From Planctomycetota bacterium (GTDB lineage: Bacteria > Planctomycetota > Planctomycetia > Pirellulales > Pirellulaceae), in assembly GCA_016872775.1 (NCBI GenBank), contig VGZA01000005.1, positions 1 to 64,000 on the forward strand: 64,000 nucleotides of DNA, written 5' to 3'. The position numbers were made by a program, and so were the translations under genes. The notes beneath the pieces were generated by a model. It did no database searches and was not told the origin of the DNA. It saw only the letters and a program-made list of their open reading frames with translations. Position 1 is the first letter of the stretch. Each line of letters starts with the position of its first letter. Below, in pieces: positions 43,210 to 51,983 of the stretch.

Positions 43210-44970
43210 CTACGGTTCGAATTGCAGATCGAGGCTCAATTGAAGCTGCTCGTCCCGCCGCTCCAAACGTGCCCCGAATCCCTTACCGGCGTTCAGAATC
43301 TCCAGCAAAGTCCCGATCTCTTTCTCCGCATCCTTGCGGGCATGGCCTTTCTCAATCATGTTCTGCGAAACCAGATACTGCCGGTTGTCCTCCAGCACCT
43401 GCTTCAGCATCGAAAAATCGACCTGCAGGCGCGTGTTCGCCTGCTCCGTGGCCGCCGCGCCATTCGCCGCGATCCCACGCGCCGAGCGGGCCAGTTCCTG
43501 CGCCAGCTGCCGCGTGGAGGAGACGATAAACAGGTCCTTGATAAAGCAGACCGAAGGCGACGCATTGAAATTGATAGGGACCGGTACGCTTTCCTTGGAT
43601 TCCTTGGGCACATACGCCGCGGTAACGAACTGCACGCCATCGACCGTTTCCATGTTGAGTTCAAGCGGCGGCTGGCCGTTCATCGCTCCGACCACGTTCA
43701 GAAATCCGATGAGACTCTGAAATGTGACTTTCCATTGACGCAGCATCTTCTCCGGGTCCTTCAACCGAAACACCATCGCCAGCGACGGCAGTTTTATTTC
43801 CGGCGTCAGCGCCGGCGATTCGAACGTCTGGCGAGCAATCACGAGCTGCATTTCCGGGCGGAACGAGGCCAGCACATCCAGACCAAAGTCGCGTCCAGCG
43901 AAAAGCGTCGTCAATTGGCTGTTGGCCTGAGCGATCGTGGCGTTCACGTCGGCTTCAAACAGATCCGCGGAAGAGTTCCAAAGTCCGCTCAGGTCCCGGT
44001 AAGTCGAAAGGCTGAGAATGCTCGACGGTGTCGCCAGCCCCAGCGAAGCAGTGCCTTCGCCCGTCGGCCCCAGATAGAAATGCCGCGACTCCGGAACCCA
44101 TCCCGGTTCGTAGGGAAGGTCCAAGGTCCAACGAACCCGATCGCGCGAGCCGTACACGGCACTGCTGGCATAGGGAGCTTTGCGCAGCGTCGACATGATA
44201 CCGCCGACGAGTAGTTCGGCTAACGGGTTATCGGTCTTGCCTCGGAAAATTTCTTTCGCGATTCCCGCATCCCGCAGTTTCTGCAGCCGCACAAACGCCC
44301 AGAACAACGGCGCGTCGCCGGATGCGGTCGAACCGCGCGAGGCCTTGAACTCGGGGTCGGCGGACAACGGATCCTTGGCGCCATCCAGCAAGGCATCGAG
44401 GATCGATTTGCCAAGGTCATCTTTGTTGGTAACAATCAGCCAGGAGCCTACCACGGCGAATCGCGATTCTTGAATACGATAGGCTTGCACTCCGCGATAT
44501 TCGCCAGAGCGAATCGGGTCCGACTCGCCTTTCCTCGACGCATCTTCCCGGACCAGCCGCAACAGCGTTTCCTTGGCTTTTTCCAGTACTGCCGGGTGCC
44601 TGGCCTTGGCAAGCATCACCGTCCCCAGCGTCGGACCATCGATTGCAATATGCACGCCACCTTCGGTCAGCCCGACGAGTGCCTCGCGCCACTTCATCCC
44701 CAATTGCTGCTCGACCATCGACAGGCCGAACTGGAATTGGGCGTACTGGGGTGTTTCGAACGCCTTCTTGTATTCGTCGAGCGCCTCGAGGCGGCGGCGG
44801 ATAGGGTGGTCCAGCACCAGTTCAAGCAAGCGCGGCGGTGTCGCCAGTTCCGAGTAAATCACCGTGGTCGACGGCAACAGATCCGCCGCTTTTCGTTCTT
44901 CCCCCAAGGCAGCCGCCAATGTGGCCAGGATTCCCAGCAACGGGACCCCGCATACGAGCAATCGCGACAT
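43210..44970 (-). CDS. exported protein of unknown function
   Basis: A 586-residue protein; GGGGGAAATT lies before the ATG and the N-terminus is a signal peptide (MSRLLVCGVPLLGILATLAAALG). The sequence alternates PSTTVIYSELATPPRLLELV, QQLGMKWREALVGLTEGGVHIAI, and a late CFIKDLFIVSSTRQLAQELA region. It resembles the DUF3352-like exported proteins of planctomycetes but I am not sure of the family. It is the first gene of the DUF1800/DUF1501 operon, 13 bases before DUF1800. Confidence 0.7.
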   Translation of the reverse strand: MSRLLVCGVPLLGILATLAAALGEERKAADLLPSTTVIYSELATPPRLLELVLDHPIRRRLEALDEYKKAFETPQYAQFQFGLSMVEQQLGMKWREALVGLTEGGVHIAIDGPTLGTVMLAKARHPAVLEKAKETLLRLVREDASRKGESDPIRSGEYRGVQAYRIQESRFAVVGSWLIVTNKDDLGKSILDALLDGAKDPLSADPEFKASRGSTASGDAPLFWAFVRLQKLRDAGIAKEIFRGKTDNPLAELLVGGIMSTLRKAPYASSAVYGSRDRVRWTLDLPYEPGWVPESRHFYLGPTGEGTASLGLATPSSILSLSTYRDLSGLWNSSADLFEADVNATIAQANSQLTTLFAGRDFGLDVLASFRPEMQLVIARQTFESPALTPEIKLPSLAMVFRLKDPEKMLRQWKVTFQSLIGFLNVVGAMNGQPPLELNMETVDGVQFVTAAYVPKESKESVPVPINFNASPSVCFIKDLFIVSSTRQLAQELARSARGIAANGAAATEQANTRLQVDFSMLKQVLEDNRQYLVSQNMIEKGHARKDAEKEIGTLLEILNAGKGFGARLERRDEQLQLSLDLQFEP

Positions 44971-45255
44971 AATTTCCCCCGAAAATCGATCGATACAACT
45001 ACTTGCCGTGGTCGACGACGGCAAGACGCTCTGAAATAGAACCCGTCTGGCAATCGCCTGGTCGGAGCGACGCACTCCCTAAATACCCTGGCCACTGCCC
45101 GGACGTTTCGGTGAAAACCCGGCCCGGGTCGGGTTGGCGGCTGGCGGGTGGTGTCGTCGCCCGGTTGTCGGCCGCCGGTTGGCTCGTAGTGCCCAAAGGC
45201 CGGTTACGGTAGATTCGTAGAAGTGGTGCAAGGAGGGCAAACAAGCTACAAGGTG

Positions 45256-46518
45256 ATGTGGAAGTTCCTTCACGCGGCTGACATCCACCTGGACAGCCCG
45301 CTACGACGGTTAAGCCGCTGCGAAAACGGCCCGATTTCGGTGCTGCGCGAAGCTACGCGCCGGGCACTCGTCAACCTGGTCGATCTGGCGATCGAGGAAC
45401 AGGTAGCGTTCGTGATCGTGGCCGGCGATCTGTACGACGGGGACTGGGACGATGCCCGAACCGGGCTGTTCATGGTGTCGCAGATTGCTCGGCTGCGCGA
45501 AGCCAATATTCAACTGTTCGCCATCGCCGGGAACCATGACGCCGCGAACCGCATGACCCGCAATATTCGGCTGCCCGAAAACGCCCAATACCTCTCCCAT
45601 CGCCGACCACAGACGATCGTACTGGACACGATCGGCGCCGCAATCCACGGCCAGGGTTTTGAGAACCAGGCCGTGACCGAAAACTTGGCGCGAGGTTACC
45701 CGGCGCGGAGGCCCGACTGTTTCAACATCGGCGTGTTGCACACCAGCATCGACGGTCGCGAGGGTCACGACAATTATGCGCCTTGCACCCTGGCCGACCT
45801 GGTCAACAAGGAATATGACTACTGGGCACTGGGGCATATCCACGCTCGAGAACTGCTCTGCTCCGACCCGATCATCGCGTTTTCCGGCAACCTGCAGGGC
45901 CGCCACATCCGCGAGTCGGGACCGAAAGGCGCTTACCTGGTCACGGTCAACGGCCACCGAGCGACGGCGGAGTTCCGCGCCTTGGATGCGGTGCGCTGGG
46001 CAACCGTCGAGATCGACATCTCGAGCCTGCGCCATACCGACGAGGTGCTGTCCACGCTGCAGACACAAATCGCGCTCACAACGCCGCGATGCGATGGACG
46101 GCCACTGGTGGTGCGCGTGGAATTGACGGGCAGCGGACCGCTCCACCACTCCCTCGCCGGACGCCCGGACCGATGGGACGACCAGTTCCGCGCGATTGTG
46201 TCCGACCAGGGAGCCGCGGATGTCTGGCTGGAACAGGTCAAGTTTCTTACGCGCGCCCCACAATCGCAAACACGCGAACGGGCTTTGGAAGGGCCCTGGG
46301 GCGAGGTCGATCGGATCATGGAACGGGCCATGACGGACGATGCGGTGCTGGACGAACTCGCCAGGGAATTGCGCGACCTGCGCGCCAGGCTGCCCGACGA
46401 TTTGACGTCGAGCAACGACGGCATTCGCGTGGACGATCCGGTATGGCTGCGCGCAACGCTGGCATCGGTCGCGTCTCTTCTGCATGAACGGCTTCGAGCG
46501 GGAGCGGACAGCCCATGA
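45256..46518 (+). CDS. YhaO/SbcD-like metallophosphoesterase (DNA nuclease subunit)
   Basis: A 420-residue calcineurin-like phosphoesterase starting MWKFLHAADIHLDSPL. The metal motifs are DIHLD (9-13), GDLYDGD, GNHDA, HTS and GHIHAREL, all intact. The following gene encodes a Rad50-like ATPase overlapping by four bases (ATGA), so the pair matches YhaO/YhaN, a relative of SbcD/SbcC and Mre11/Rad50 that processes DNA ends. A 285-base gap separates it from the divergent exported protein gene; I see no clear structure in that gap beyond possible promoters. Confidence 0.88.
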   Translation: MWKFLHAADIHLDSPLRRLSRCENGPISVLREATRRALVNLVDLAIEEQVAFVIVAGDLYDGDWDDARTGLFMVSQIARLREANIQLFAIAGNHDAANRMTRNIRLPENAQYLSHRRPQTIVLDTIGAAIHGQGFENQAVTENLARGYPARRPDCFNIGVLHTSIDGREGHDNYAPCTLADLVNKEYDYWALGHIHARELLCSDPIIAFSGNLQGRHIRESGPKGAYLVTVNGHRATAEFRALDAVRWATVEIDISSLRHTDEVLSTLQTQIALTTPRCDGRPLVVRVELTGSGPLHHSLAGRPDRWDDQFRAIVSDQGAADVWLEQVKFLTRAPQSQTRERALEGPWGEVDRIMERAMTDDAVLDELARELRDLRARLPDDLTSSNDGIRVDDPVWLRATLASVASLLHERLRAGADSP

Positions 46519-49500
46519 GAATCGAGTCGCTCGAACTGACTGCTTTTGGACCATTCACCGACCGGCGACTCGATTTCCAAGAGGGAACCTGCGGCCTGCA
46601 CCTGGTCTACGGCGCGAACGAAGCAGGCAAGAGCTCGGCGCTGCGGGCGCTGCGGGATGCGCTTTTCGGCATCCTCGACCGTTCGACCGACAATTTTCTG
46701 CACCGGCACCCCGACTTGCGAATCGGCATGAAGTTCCGCTCGCGAGACGGCGTCGTGAAACAGTTCACGCGACGCAAAGGCCGCGCGAACACACTGCTCG
46801 ATCCAACCTCCGACACACCGCTGCCCGACGATTTTCTCTCCCCGGTTCTCGGTTCCATCGACCGCCCGTTGTTCGAATCGATGTTCGGCATCGATTACGA
46901 TCAACTGGTCGCTGGCGGCAAAGAAATCACGCAGCTGGAAGGAAGCGTCGGCCAGACGTTGTTCTCCGCCGCCAGTGGCCTCGCCAGCCTGCGCGACACG
47001 CAACGCGAGTTGGAGCAGCAGGCGGAAAAACTGTTCAAGTCGGCGGGAACCAAGCCTCTTCTGAATTCCCTGCTGCGCGAGTACAAGGATGTCATCAAGA
47101 AAACGAGAGGCGAAAACAAGGGTAGCCGTGAACTGGCTCAGCTCGAAGCCGACATCGAACAAGCCGCGAAAAAAGTCTCGCAGCTGTCGGAATCGCAGCT
47201 TCAAGCCAAGCGGGAGGCCGAGCGGCACCAACGCATACTCGATGCCATCGAGCCATTGTCGCAACGCCGGGAAATGCGCGAGAGACTCGAGAGCCTCCGC
47301 GGTGTACCGCTGCTGCGCGACGACTTCCAGCGCGACTATCGAGCCGCGGCCGAACAACGCGCTGGAGCGGTCATGCGCAAGCAGCAGGCGGAACAGGAAC
47401 AGACAACCCTGCGGCAAGAACGGAACGACTGCTCCGTTCCGCCGGAATTGCTTGAAAACCACACCGCGATTCCGTCGCTCCGCGACCAGCTCGGCGGCCA
47501 CCGCAAAGCCCACAGCGATTTGCCGGAGCTGACGCGCGCCTTGCAGGTATGCCGCACCGAGGCCCAAGACCTGCTTGCCGATTTGAACCACGAATATGCC
47601 AGCCTCGACGACGCGCAGCTGCGACCGCTGTTCGGAACGCTGGGACGACGGATCAAAACCCGGCGGCTGGGCGATACCTTGCGTGACTTGGAGCGAAGTC
47701 TGGAACGGATCGAACGCGGCATACGGGAGCGGAAGCAGCCGCTTCGGGACAAACAGACCAGCCTCGCGGAACTCTCCAGGCATCCCGACGTCGAACAGTG
47801 GAGACAATTGCTGCTGGAACTCCAGGCCAAGGCACCGTGCGAAAATAGCCTCGCGGAACGCCGGCGGGAACTGGCGGAGGTCGATTCGCACATCGCGTCA
47901 CTGCTGGCGCAGTTACCGGGCTGGGCCGGAAACTGCGAGGAACTCACCCGATTCGCGGGGCCCTGCGAGGAGCGGATCGCCGAGTACGAAGGCCGGCGGA
48001 ATGCGATCGCGTCGCGCCGCATGTCGGCGCAGTCGCAGTTGGAGGAACTGCATACGGAGTTGCAGCGCGAACAGGCGGCGCGCCATCGTATCGAAAAGGG
48101 CGGAACATCCGTCGTGAGCGAGGATGCGCTGCTTGAGGCCAGGGCCGCGCGCGACCAGACCTGGCAGATCATCCGTTCTTTGCTCGAAAACCCAGAGCAT
48201 GACACCGCGCAACCCACCGAACCTGGACGCTTACAGACGCTGCGATCGGAATACGAAAAACGGGTGGCTGACGCCGATGCGATTGCCGATCGGTTGCGGC
48301 GCGAATCGGACAGGGTCAGCGAATTCGCGCGATGTTCCGCCGAAATCGAGCGGCTCGAAAAGGCGATCGTCCGAACCCAATCCGCACTGGAAGATCTGCG
48401 AAACGAGGAATCGAATCTAGCCCGGCAATGGCGAGACGACTGGACGCCGTTGCGGGAGGTGGCCGAACATCCCGGCGAGATGCGAGCCTGGCTTCGACGC
48501 CGCAATGAAGTGCTGCTGCAGATTCAAAGACGGGACGACTTGCGGCGACAGATTGACGACTATCAAACGGCGCTGGCTGCCACGCGGCGAAGCGTCGAGG
48601 AGCGATGCCGTGCGGACGGGATCGCTGCCCCCATGGAATCCGAGTCGATCCAGACTCGTGCGATGCTGACCCAGAAACTCCTCGATCGCTGGCAAAAGGA
48701 GGAGGCCACGCGGCGCGAACTGGAACGCGACCTGGAACGCTTACGGGAACAGATGGACGCCGACGAGGGAGAACGGGCGCGCTTAACGAACGAACTGGAC
48801 GGTGTTCGAAATGCGTGGCGCGAGGCGCTGGTGCCGTTCGGCCTGCCCGCCGAAGCCACTCCTGAGCATCTGGACGATGCGCTGAACCGGATCGACCAGG
48901 CAAAGAAGAAAATGCACGAGGCCTTCGGCCCCAACGGTCTGCACGATCGCATCGCAGGTATTCAACACGATACGCAAGCATTCACCCAGCGCGTACGCGA
49001 ACTCGCAATGCGATCGGGCATCCCTTTGAATTCCGCCGACCCGGCCGACGATGCCGAACGGTTACTCGACAGGCTGACCGACGCAAAACAGAGGCACGAT
49101 CGGGGCATCGGCATCGATCAGCAACTGGAGGCATTGGGCGAGAAAATCCGTAGATCAGACGAGGCAATCGAGGTCGCCGGCAGGCGCCTCCAGGTATTCT
49201 GCGATGAGGCCGGCTGCGAGTCGGCCGAACATCTGGATGCCCGCCATCATCAGTCGATGGAACGCCGTACGTTAGAGGACCAGTTGCGGATCGTAGAAAG
49301 AGAGCTCCTGCGCTGCGCGGCGGCAAGCCCGATCGACGATCTCGAGGCACAAGTGCGGTCCTGCAATGAGCGCGAAGTCCAGCAGGCAGTCCACGACGCC
49401 AGCCAGCAGGAACAGCAACTCAGCAGCGAGTTAGCGGAGGCTCGCGAGGAATTGGGCGGACTGCGACAGCAACGCAAGGCCTTCGATACGGGAACAGAGG

Positions 49501-50051
49501 CGATCGACGCCAGCGCGCGCGTCCAGGCCATCCTGGCGGAGATCGAACGCTGCGCCACCGATTACGTCCGCACCGCGCTTGCGGCGGCGACGTTGCGACG
49601 AGCGATCGACACTTTTAACGAGCGTTACCAGGGCCCGATGCTGCAGCGGGCAAGCGGCTACTTCCGTCAATTGACCGCTCAGGCATTTACGGGAGTCCGC
49701 ATTGGTCACGACGACAACGATCGTCCCATCGTGGTCGGCTCAAAGCGATCCCCCGACGGCCGGGAACAGACGGTCCCGGCGGTCGCCATGAGCGACGGGA
49801 GTGCCGATCAACTTTACTTTGCCCTGCGACTGGCCTACCTTGCCGAATGGCTCGAACGCAACGAAGCCTTGCCGCTGATCGTCGATGATATTCTGATCAA
49901 GTTTGACGACACGCGGGCACTGGCAACGTTGGAAGTACTGGCCGAATTCTCCCGCAAAACACAGGTCATCGTTTTCACCCACCACCAGCACCTGCTCGAT
50001 CTGGCCCGCTCCACAATCGCAGATCAGACGCTGTTCGTACACCACCTTTGA
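46515..50051 (+). CDS. YhaN/SbcC-like SMC-type ATPase
   Basis: A 1178-residue protein. The N-terminal AAA part has a Walker A motif GANEAGKSS with the YhaN-type ELTAFGPFTDRRLDF opening. The middle is coiled coil with heavy Glu/Arg/Gln content, split by a hinge-like region. The C-terminal part carries the signature-like VAMSDGSADQLYFALRLAYL, Walker B PLIVDDILIKFDD and switch region VIVFTHHQHLLDL. The signature reads SDGSADQ rather than the usual SGGxxxQ. It is translationally coupled to the nuclease gene. The complex is expected to cut or tether double-strand DNA ends in an ATP-dependent manner. Confidence 0.87.
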   Translation: MRIESLELTAFGPFTDRRLDFQEGTCGLHLVYGANEAGKSSALRALRDALFGILDRSTDNFLHRHPDLRIGMKFRSRDGVVKQFTRRKGRANTLLDPTSDTPLPDDFLSPVLGSIDRPLFESMFGIDYDQLVAGGKEITQLEGSVGQTLFSAASGLASLRDTQRELEQQAEKLFKSAGTKPLLNSLLREYKDVIKKTRGENKGSRELAQLEADIEQAAKKVSQLSESQLQAKREAERHQRILDAIEPLSQRREMRERLESLRGVPLLRDDFQRDYRAAAEQRAGAVMRKQQAEQEQTTLRQERNDCSVPPELLENHTAIPSLRDQLGGHRKAHSDLPELTRALQVCRTEAQDLLADLNHEYASLDDAQLRPLFGTLGRRIKTRRLGDTLRDLERSLERIERGIRERKQPLRDKQTSLAELSRHPDVEQWRQLLLELQAKAPCENSLAERRRELAEVDSHIASLLAQLPGWAGNCEELTRFAGPCEERIAEYEGRRNAIASRRMSAQSQLEELHTELQREQAARHRIEKGGTSVVSEDALLEARAARDQTWQIIRSLLENPEHDTAQPTEPGRLQTLRSEYEKRVADADAIADRLRRESDRVSEFARCSAEIERLEKAIVRTQSALEDLRNEESNLARQWRDDWTPLREVAEHPGEMRAWLRRRNEVLLQIQRRDDLRRQIDDYQTALAATRRSVEERCRADGIAAPMESESIQTRAMLTQKLLDRWQKEEATRRELERDLERLREQMDADEGERARLTNELDGVRNAWREALVPFGLPAEATPEHLDDALNRIDQAKKKMHEAFGPNGLHDRIAGIQHDTQAFTQRVRELAMRSGIPLNSADPADDAERLLDRLTDAKQRHDRGIGIDQQLEALGEKIRRSDEAIEVAGRRLQVFCDEAGCESAEHLDARHHQSMERRTLEDQLRIVERELLRCAAASPIDDLEAQVRSCNEREVQQAVHDASQQEQQLSSELAEAREELGGLRQQRKAFDTGTEAIDASARVQAILAEIERCATDYVRTALAAATLRRAIDTFNERYQGPMLQRASGYFRQLTAQAFTGVRIGHDDNDRPIVVGSKRSPDGREQTVPAVAMSDGSADQLYFALRLAYLAEWLERNEALPLIVDDILIKFDDTRALATLEVLAEFSRKTQVIVFTHHQHLLDLARSTIADQTLFVHHL

Positions 50052-50068
50052 CGTGAAATCGCGGGGTA

Positions 50069-50181
50069 GCTCGTAGCTCAAAACTTGTTTTGAGCAGTGC
50101 GGCCCGCACTGACGAAGAAGGCTACGATCAAAAAAGCGTGACGCAATCGCGGGCTGCTCGAAAAAAGTTCGAGCTACGAGC
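50069..50181. repeat. 113-base element with perfect 11-base inverted ends
   Basis: GCTCGTAGCTC at 50069-50079 is the exact reverse complement of GAGCTACGAGC at 50171-50181. Inside are hairpins 50076-50095 (nine-base arms) and 50156-50174 (seven-base arms, GCTCGAA/TTCGAGC). It sits between the convergent YhaN-like and IlvE-like genes and overlaps the last codons of the latter. It may serve as a two-way terminator or be a miniature element. Confidence 0.75.
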
Positions 50182-51031
50182 GCGCCAATTCATGAAACCG
50201 GCGCATCAGGTCGCGTGTGACCGGCCCGGGTGTGCCTTGGCCGATCGGCCGATTATCGACTTTGACGACGGGGATCACTTCGGCAGCGCTGCCCGTGAGA
50301 AAACACTCGTCGGCGACATAGACGTCGTGTCGGGACAGCGACAGTTCGCGGACGAGGATCCCCGCGCCGGTTGCCAGTTCCATCACCGCCGCGCGGGTGA
50401 TCCCTTCCAGGATTCCCGCATCGGTGGGCGGAGTCAGTAACTGACCGCCGCGAACCAGGAAGATATTATCGCCCGTACACTCGGCCACTTCTCCCTTGTG
50501 GTTGAGCATCAGGGCTTCGATGCATCCGGCCTTCATTCCCTCGAGTTTGGCCAGGATGTTGTTCAAGTAGTTCAGCGATTTGATCCGCGGGTTCAGCGCC
50601 GCGGGGTGATTGCGGGTGGTGCTGGCGGTGACGATTTCCAGACCTTGTTCGTAGAACTCGCGCGGGTAGAGGGAGACATGGTCCGTAATGATGATCACCT
50701 GCGGGTTGCTGGTGCGGTTCGGATCAAGGCCCAGCGTTCCCGCACCGCGGGTGACGACCAGGCGAATGTAGCCATCGCGGATGCCGTTGACCTGGAGTGT
50801 ATCGTTCACCGCCTGGGCCATGGCGGCTTGGGTGATGGGAATTGCAAGCGCGATTGCCTTGGCAGAATCCCAGAGTCGATCGAGGTGTTGTTGCAGCCGG
50901 AAGACCTTTCCCGAGTAGCTGCGCATGCCCTCGAAAACGCCGTCTCCGTACAGCAATCCATGGTCGTAGACGCTGATCTTGGCGTTTTCTTTGTCGTAGA
51001 GTTGGCCGTCGATGTAGACCTGGAGCGCCAT
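50174..51031 (-). CDS. ilvE: branched-chain amino acid aminotransferase-like (PLP class IV)
   Basis: A 285-residue class IV aminotransferase with the DHGLLYGDGVFEGMRSYSGKV opening, the PLP-lysine motif RIKSLNYLNNILA (Lys151), GEVAECTGDNIFLV and TGSAAEVIPVVKVDNRPIG. These point to branched-chain aminotransferase; D-amino acid aminotransferase is the alternative within the same fold. AAGGA lies upstream. It runs in the same direction as the LolD-like gene upstream, with a 96-base gap. Confidence 0.87.
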   Translation of the reverse strand: MALQVYIDGQLYDKENAKISVYDHGLLYGDGVFEGMRSYSGKVFRLQQHLDRLWDSAKAIALAIPITQAAMAQAVNDTLQVNGIRDGYIRLVVTRGAGTLGLDPNRTSNPQVIIITDHVSLYPREFYEQGLEIVTASTTRNHPAALNPRIKSLNYLNNILAKLEGMKAGCIEALMLNHKGEVAECTGDNIFLVRGGQLLTPPTDAGILEGITRAAVMELATGAGILVRELSLSRHDVYVADECFLTGSAAEVIPVVKVDNRPIGQGTPGPVTRDLMRRFHELARS

Positions 51032-51127
51032 GGGCTGATCCTTGTTTCACAGTTATCCCGGACTTGGCAACCTGTCGGCCAGTCACGGTGTGCCGGATGT
51101 TGCAGGCGCGCGTCACGAACGGGAACG

Positions 51128-51898
51128 CTAAAGCTGGACGACCCGGCCTTCCACCAGTCGCACGATGCGATCGGCCTGGGCCGCGATCGCATTGTCGTGC
51201 GTGACCATGACTATAGTGAGCCCTTCCTGCCGGTTCAAGGTTCGCAGGATTTCCAAAATTTCCTGCCCCGTTTCCTGATCAAGGTTCCCGGTCGGCTCGT
51301 CCGCCAGAAGTACCTTGGGGCTGGAAATCAGCGCACGAGCGATCGCGGCCCGCTGCATTTCTCCCCCCGACAATTCTCGGGGCCGGTGTGTCAACCGGTG
51401 ACCGAGTCCGACGAGTTTTAACAGCCGAGTCGCTTGTTCCCTGTTCCGTCGCCAGGCCCAGACATATTGCCAGACACGTTGGGAGATCATCAACGGCGCC
51501 AGCACATTTTCCAAGGTGCTCAATTCGGGCAGCAGGTGGTAGAACTGAAAAATCATTCCGAAATCGCGATTGCGCAGCAGCTCCCGGCTGGTCGAGCGCA
51601 GATGGTCGATCCGGTTTCCTTCGAATCGGACTTCTCCCTGATCGGGAGCGTCGAGTGTCCCAAGCAGGTGCAGCAGGGTACTTTTCCCCGACCCGCTTTG
51701 TCCGACAATGGCGACGAATTCGCCCGAGCGCACGTCGAAATCGACACCTTTCAGGACGGGAACAACATGGTTTCCCTTGCGGTAGCTCTTGAAGAGGCCC
51801 TGGGCGCCGAGCAGGGTCGGGGCGGAGCCGAGAAACTTGCCGGTGGCGTCCGGATCGCGGCGTCGAGTTGTCGCGTGCTGATGGAGTTGACTGGACAT
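51128..51898 (-). CDS. lolD: LolD-like ABC transporter ATP-binding protein
   Basis: A 256-residue ATPase of the MacB/LolD class with Walker A IVGQSGSGKSTLLHLLGTLD, Q-loop FQFYHLLPELSTLENVL, signature RELSGGEMQRAAIARAL, Walker B LLADEPTGNLD and switch histidine VTHD. The N-terminus carries a 25-residue extension. GGGAGG precedes the ATG. Just upstream on the same strand is a LolC/E-type permease, so the two likely form one lipoprotein-release or related exporter, supported by the LptE and lipoprotein genes nearby. Confidence 0.88.
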   Translation of the reverse strand: MSSQLHQHATTRRRDPDATGKFLGSAPTLLGAQGLFKSYRKGNHVVPVLKGVDFDVRSGEFVAIVGQSGSGKSTLLHLLGTLDAPDQGEVRFEGNRIDHLRSTSRELLRNRDFGMIFQFYHLLPELSTLENVLAPLMISQRVWQYVWAWRRNREQATRLLKLVGLGHRLTHRPRELSGGEMQRAAIARALISSPKVLLADEPTGNLDQETGQEILEILRTLNRQEGLTIVMVTHDNAIAAQADRIVRLVEGRVVQL

Positions 51899-51983
51899 GA
51901 TTCACCCTCCCTGGTCGATGGATGTTCGCTGGATTCGCGCCTGACCCTCGTCGCCTGGCAGCCGCCACGGTTCCAAGCCCGGA

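Noticed and set aside
45310-46554. Minus-strand open frame opposite the YhaO-like gene
   Set aside because: The plus frame has all five metallophosphoesterase motifs; the antisense frame has none.
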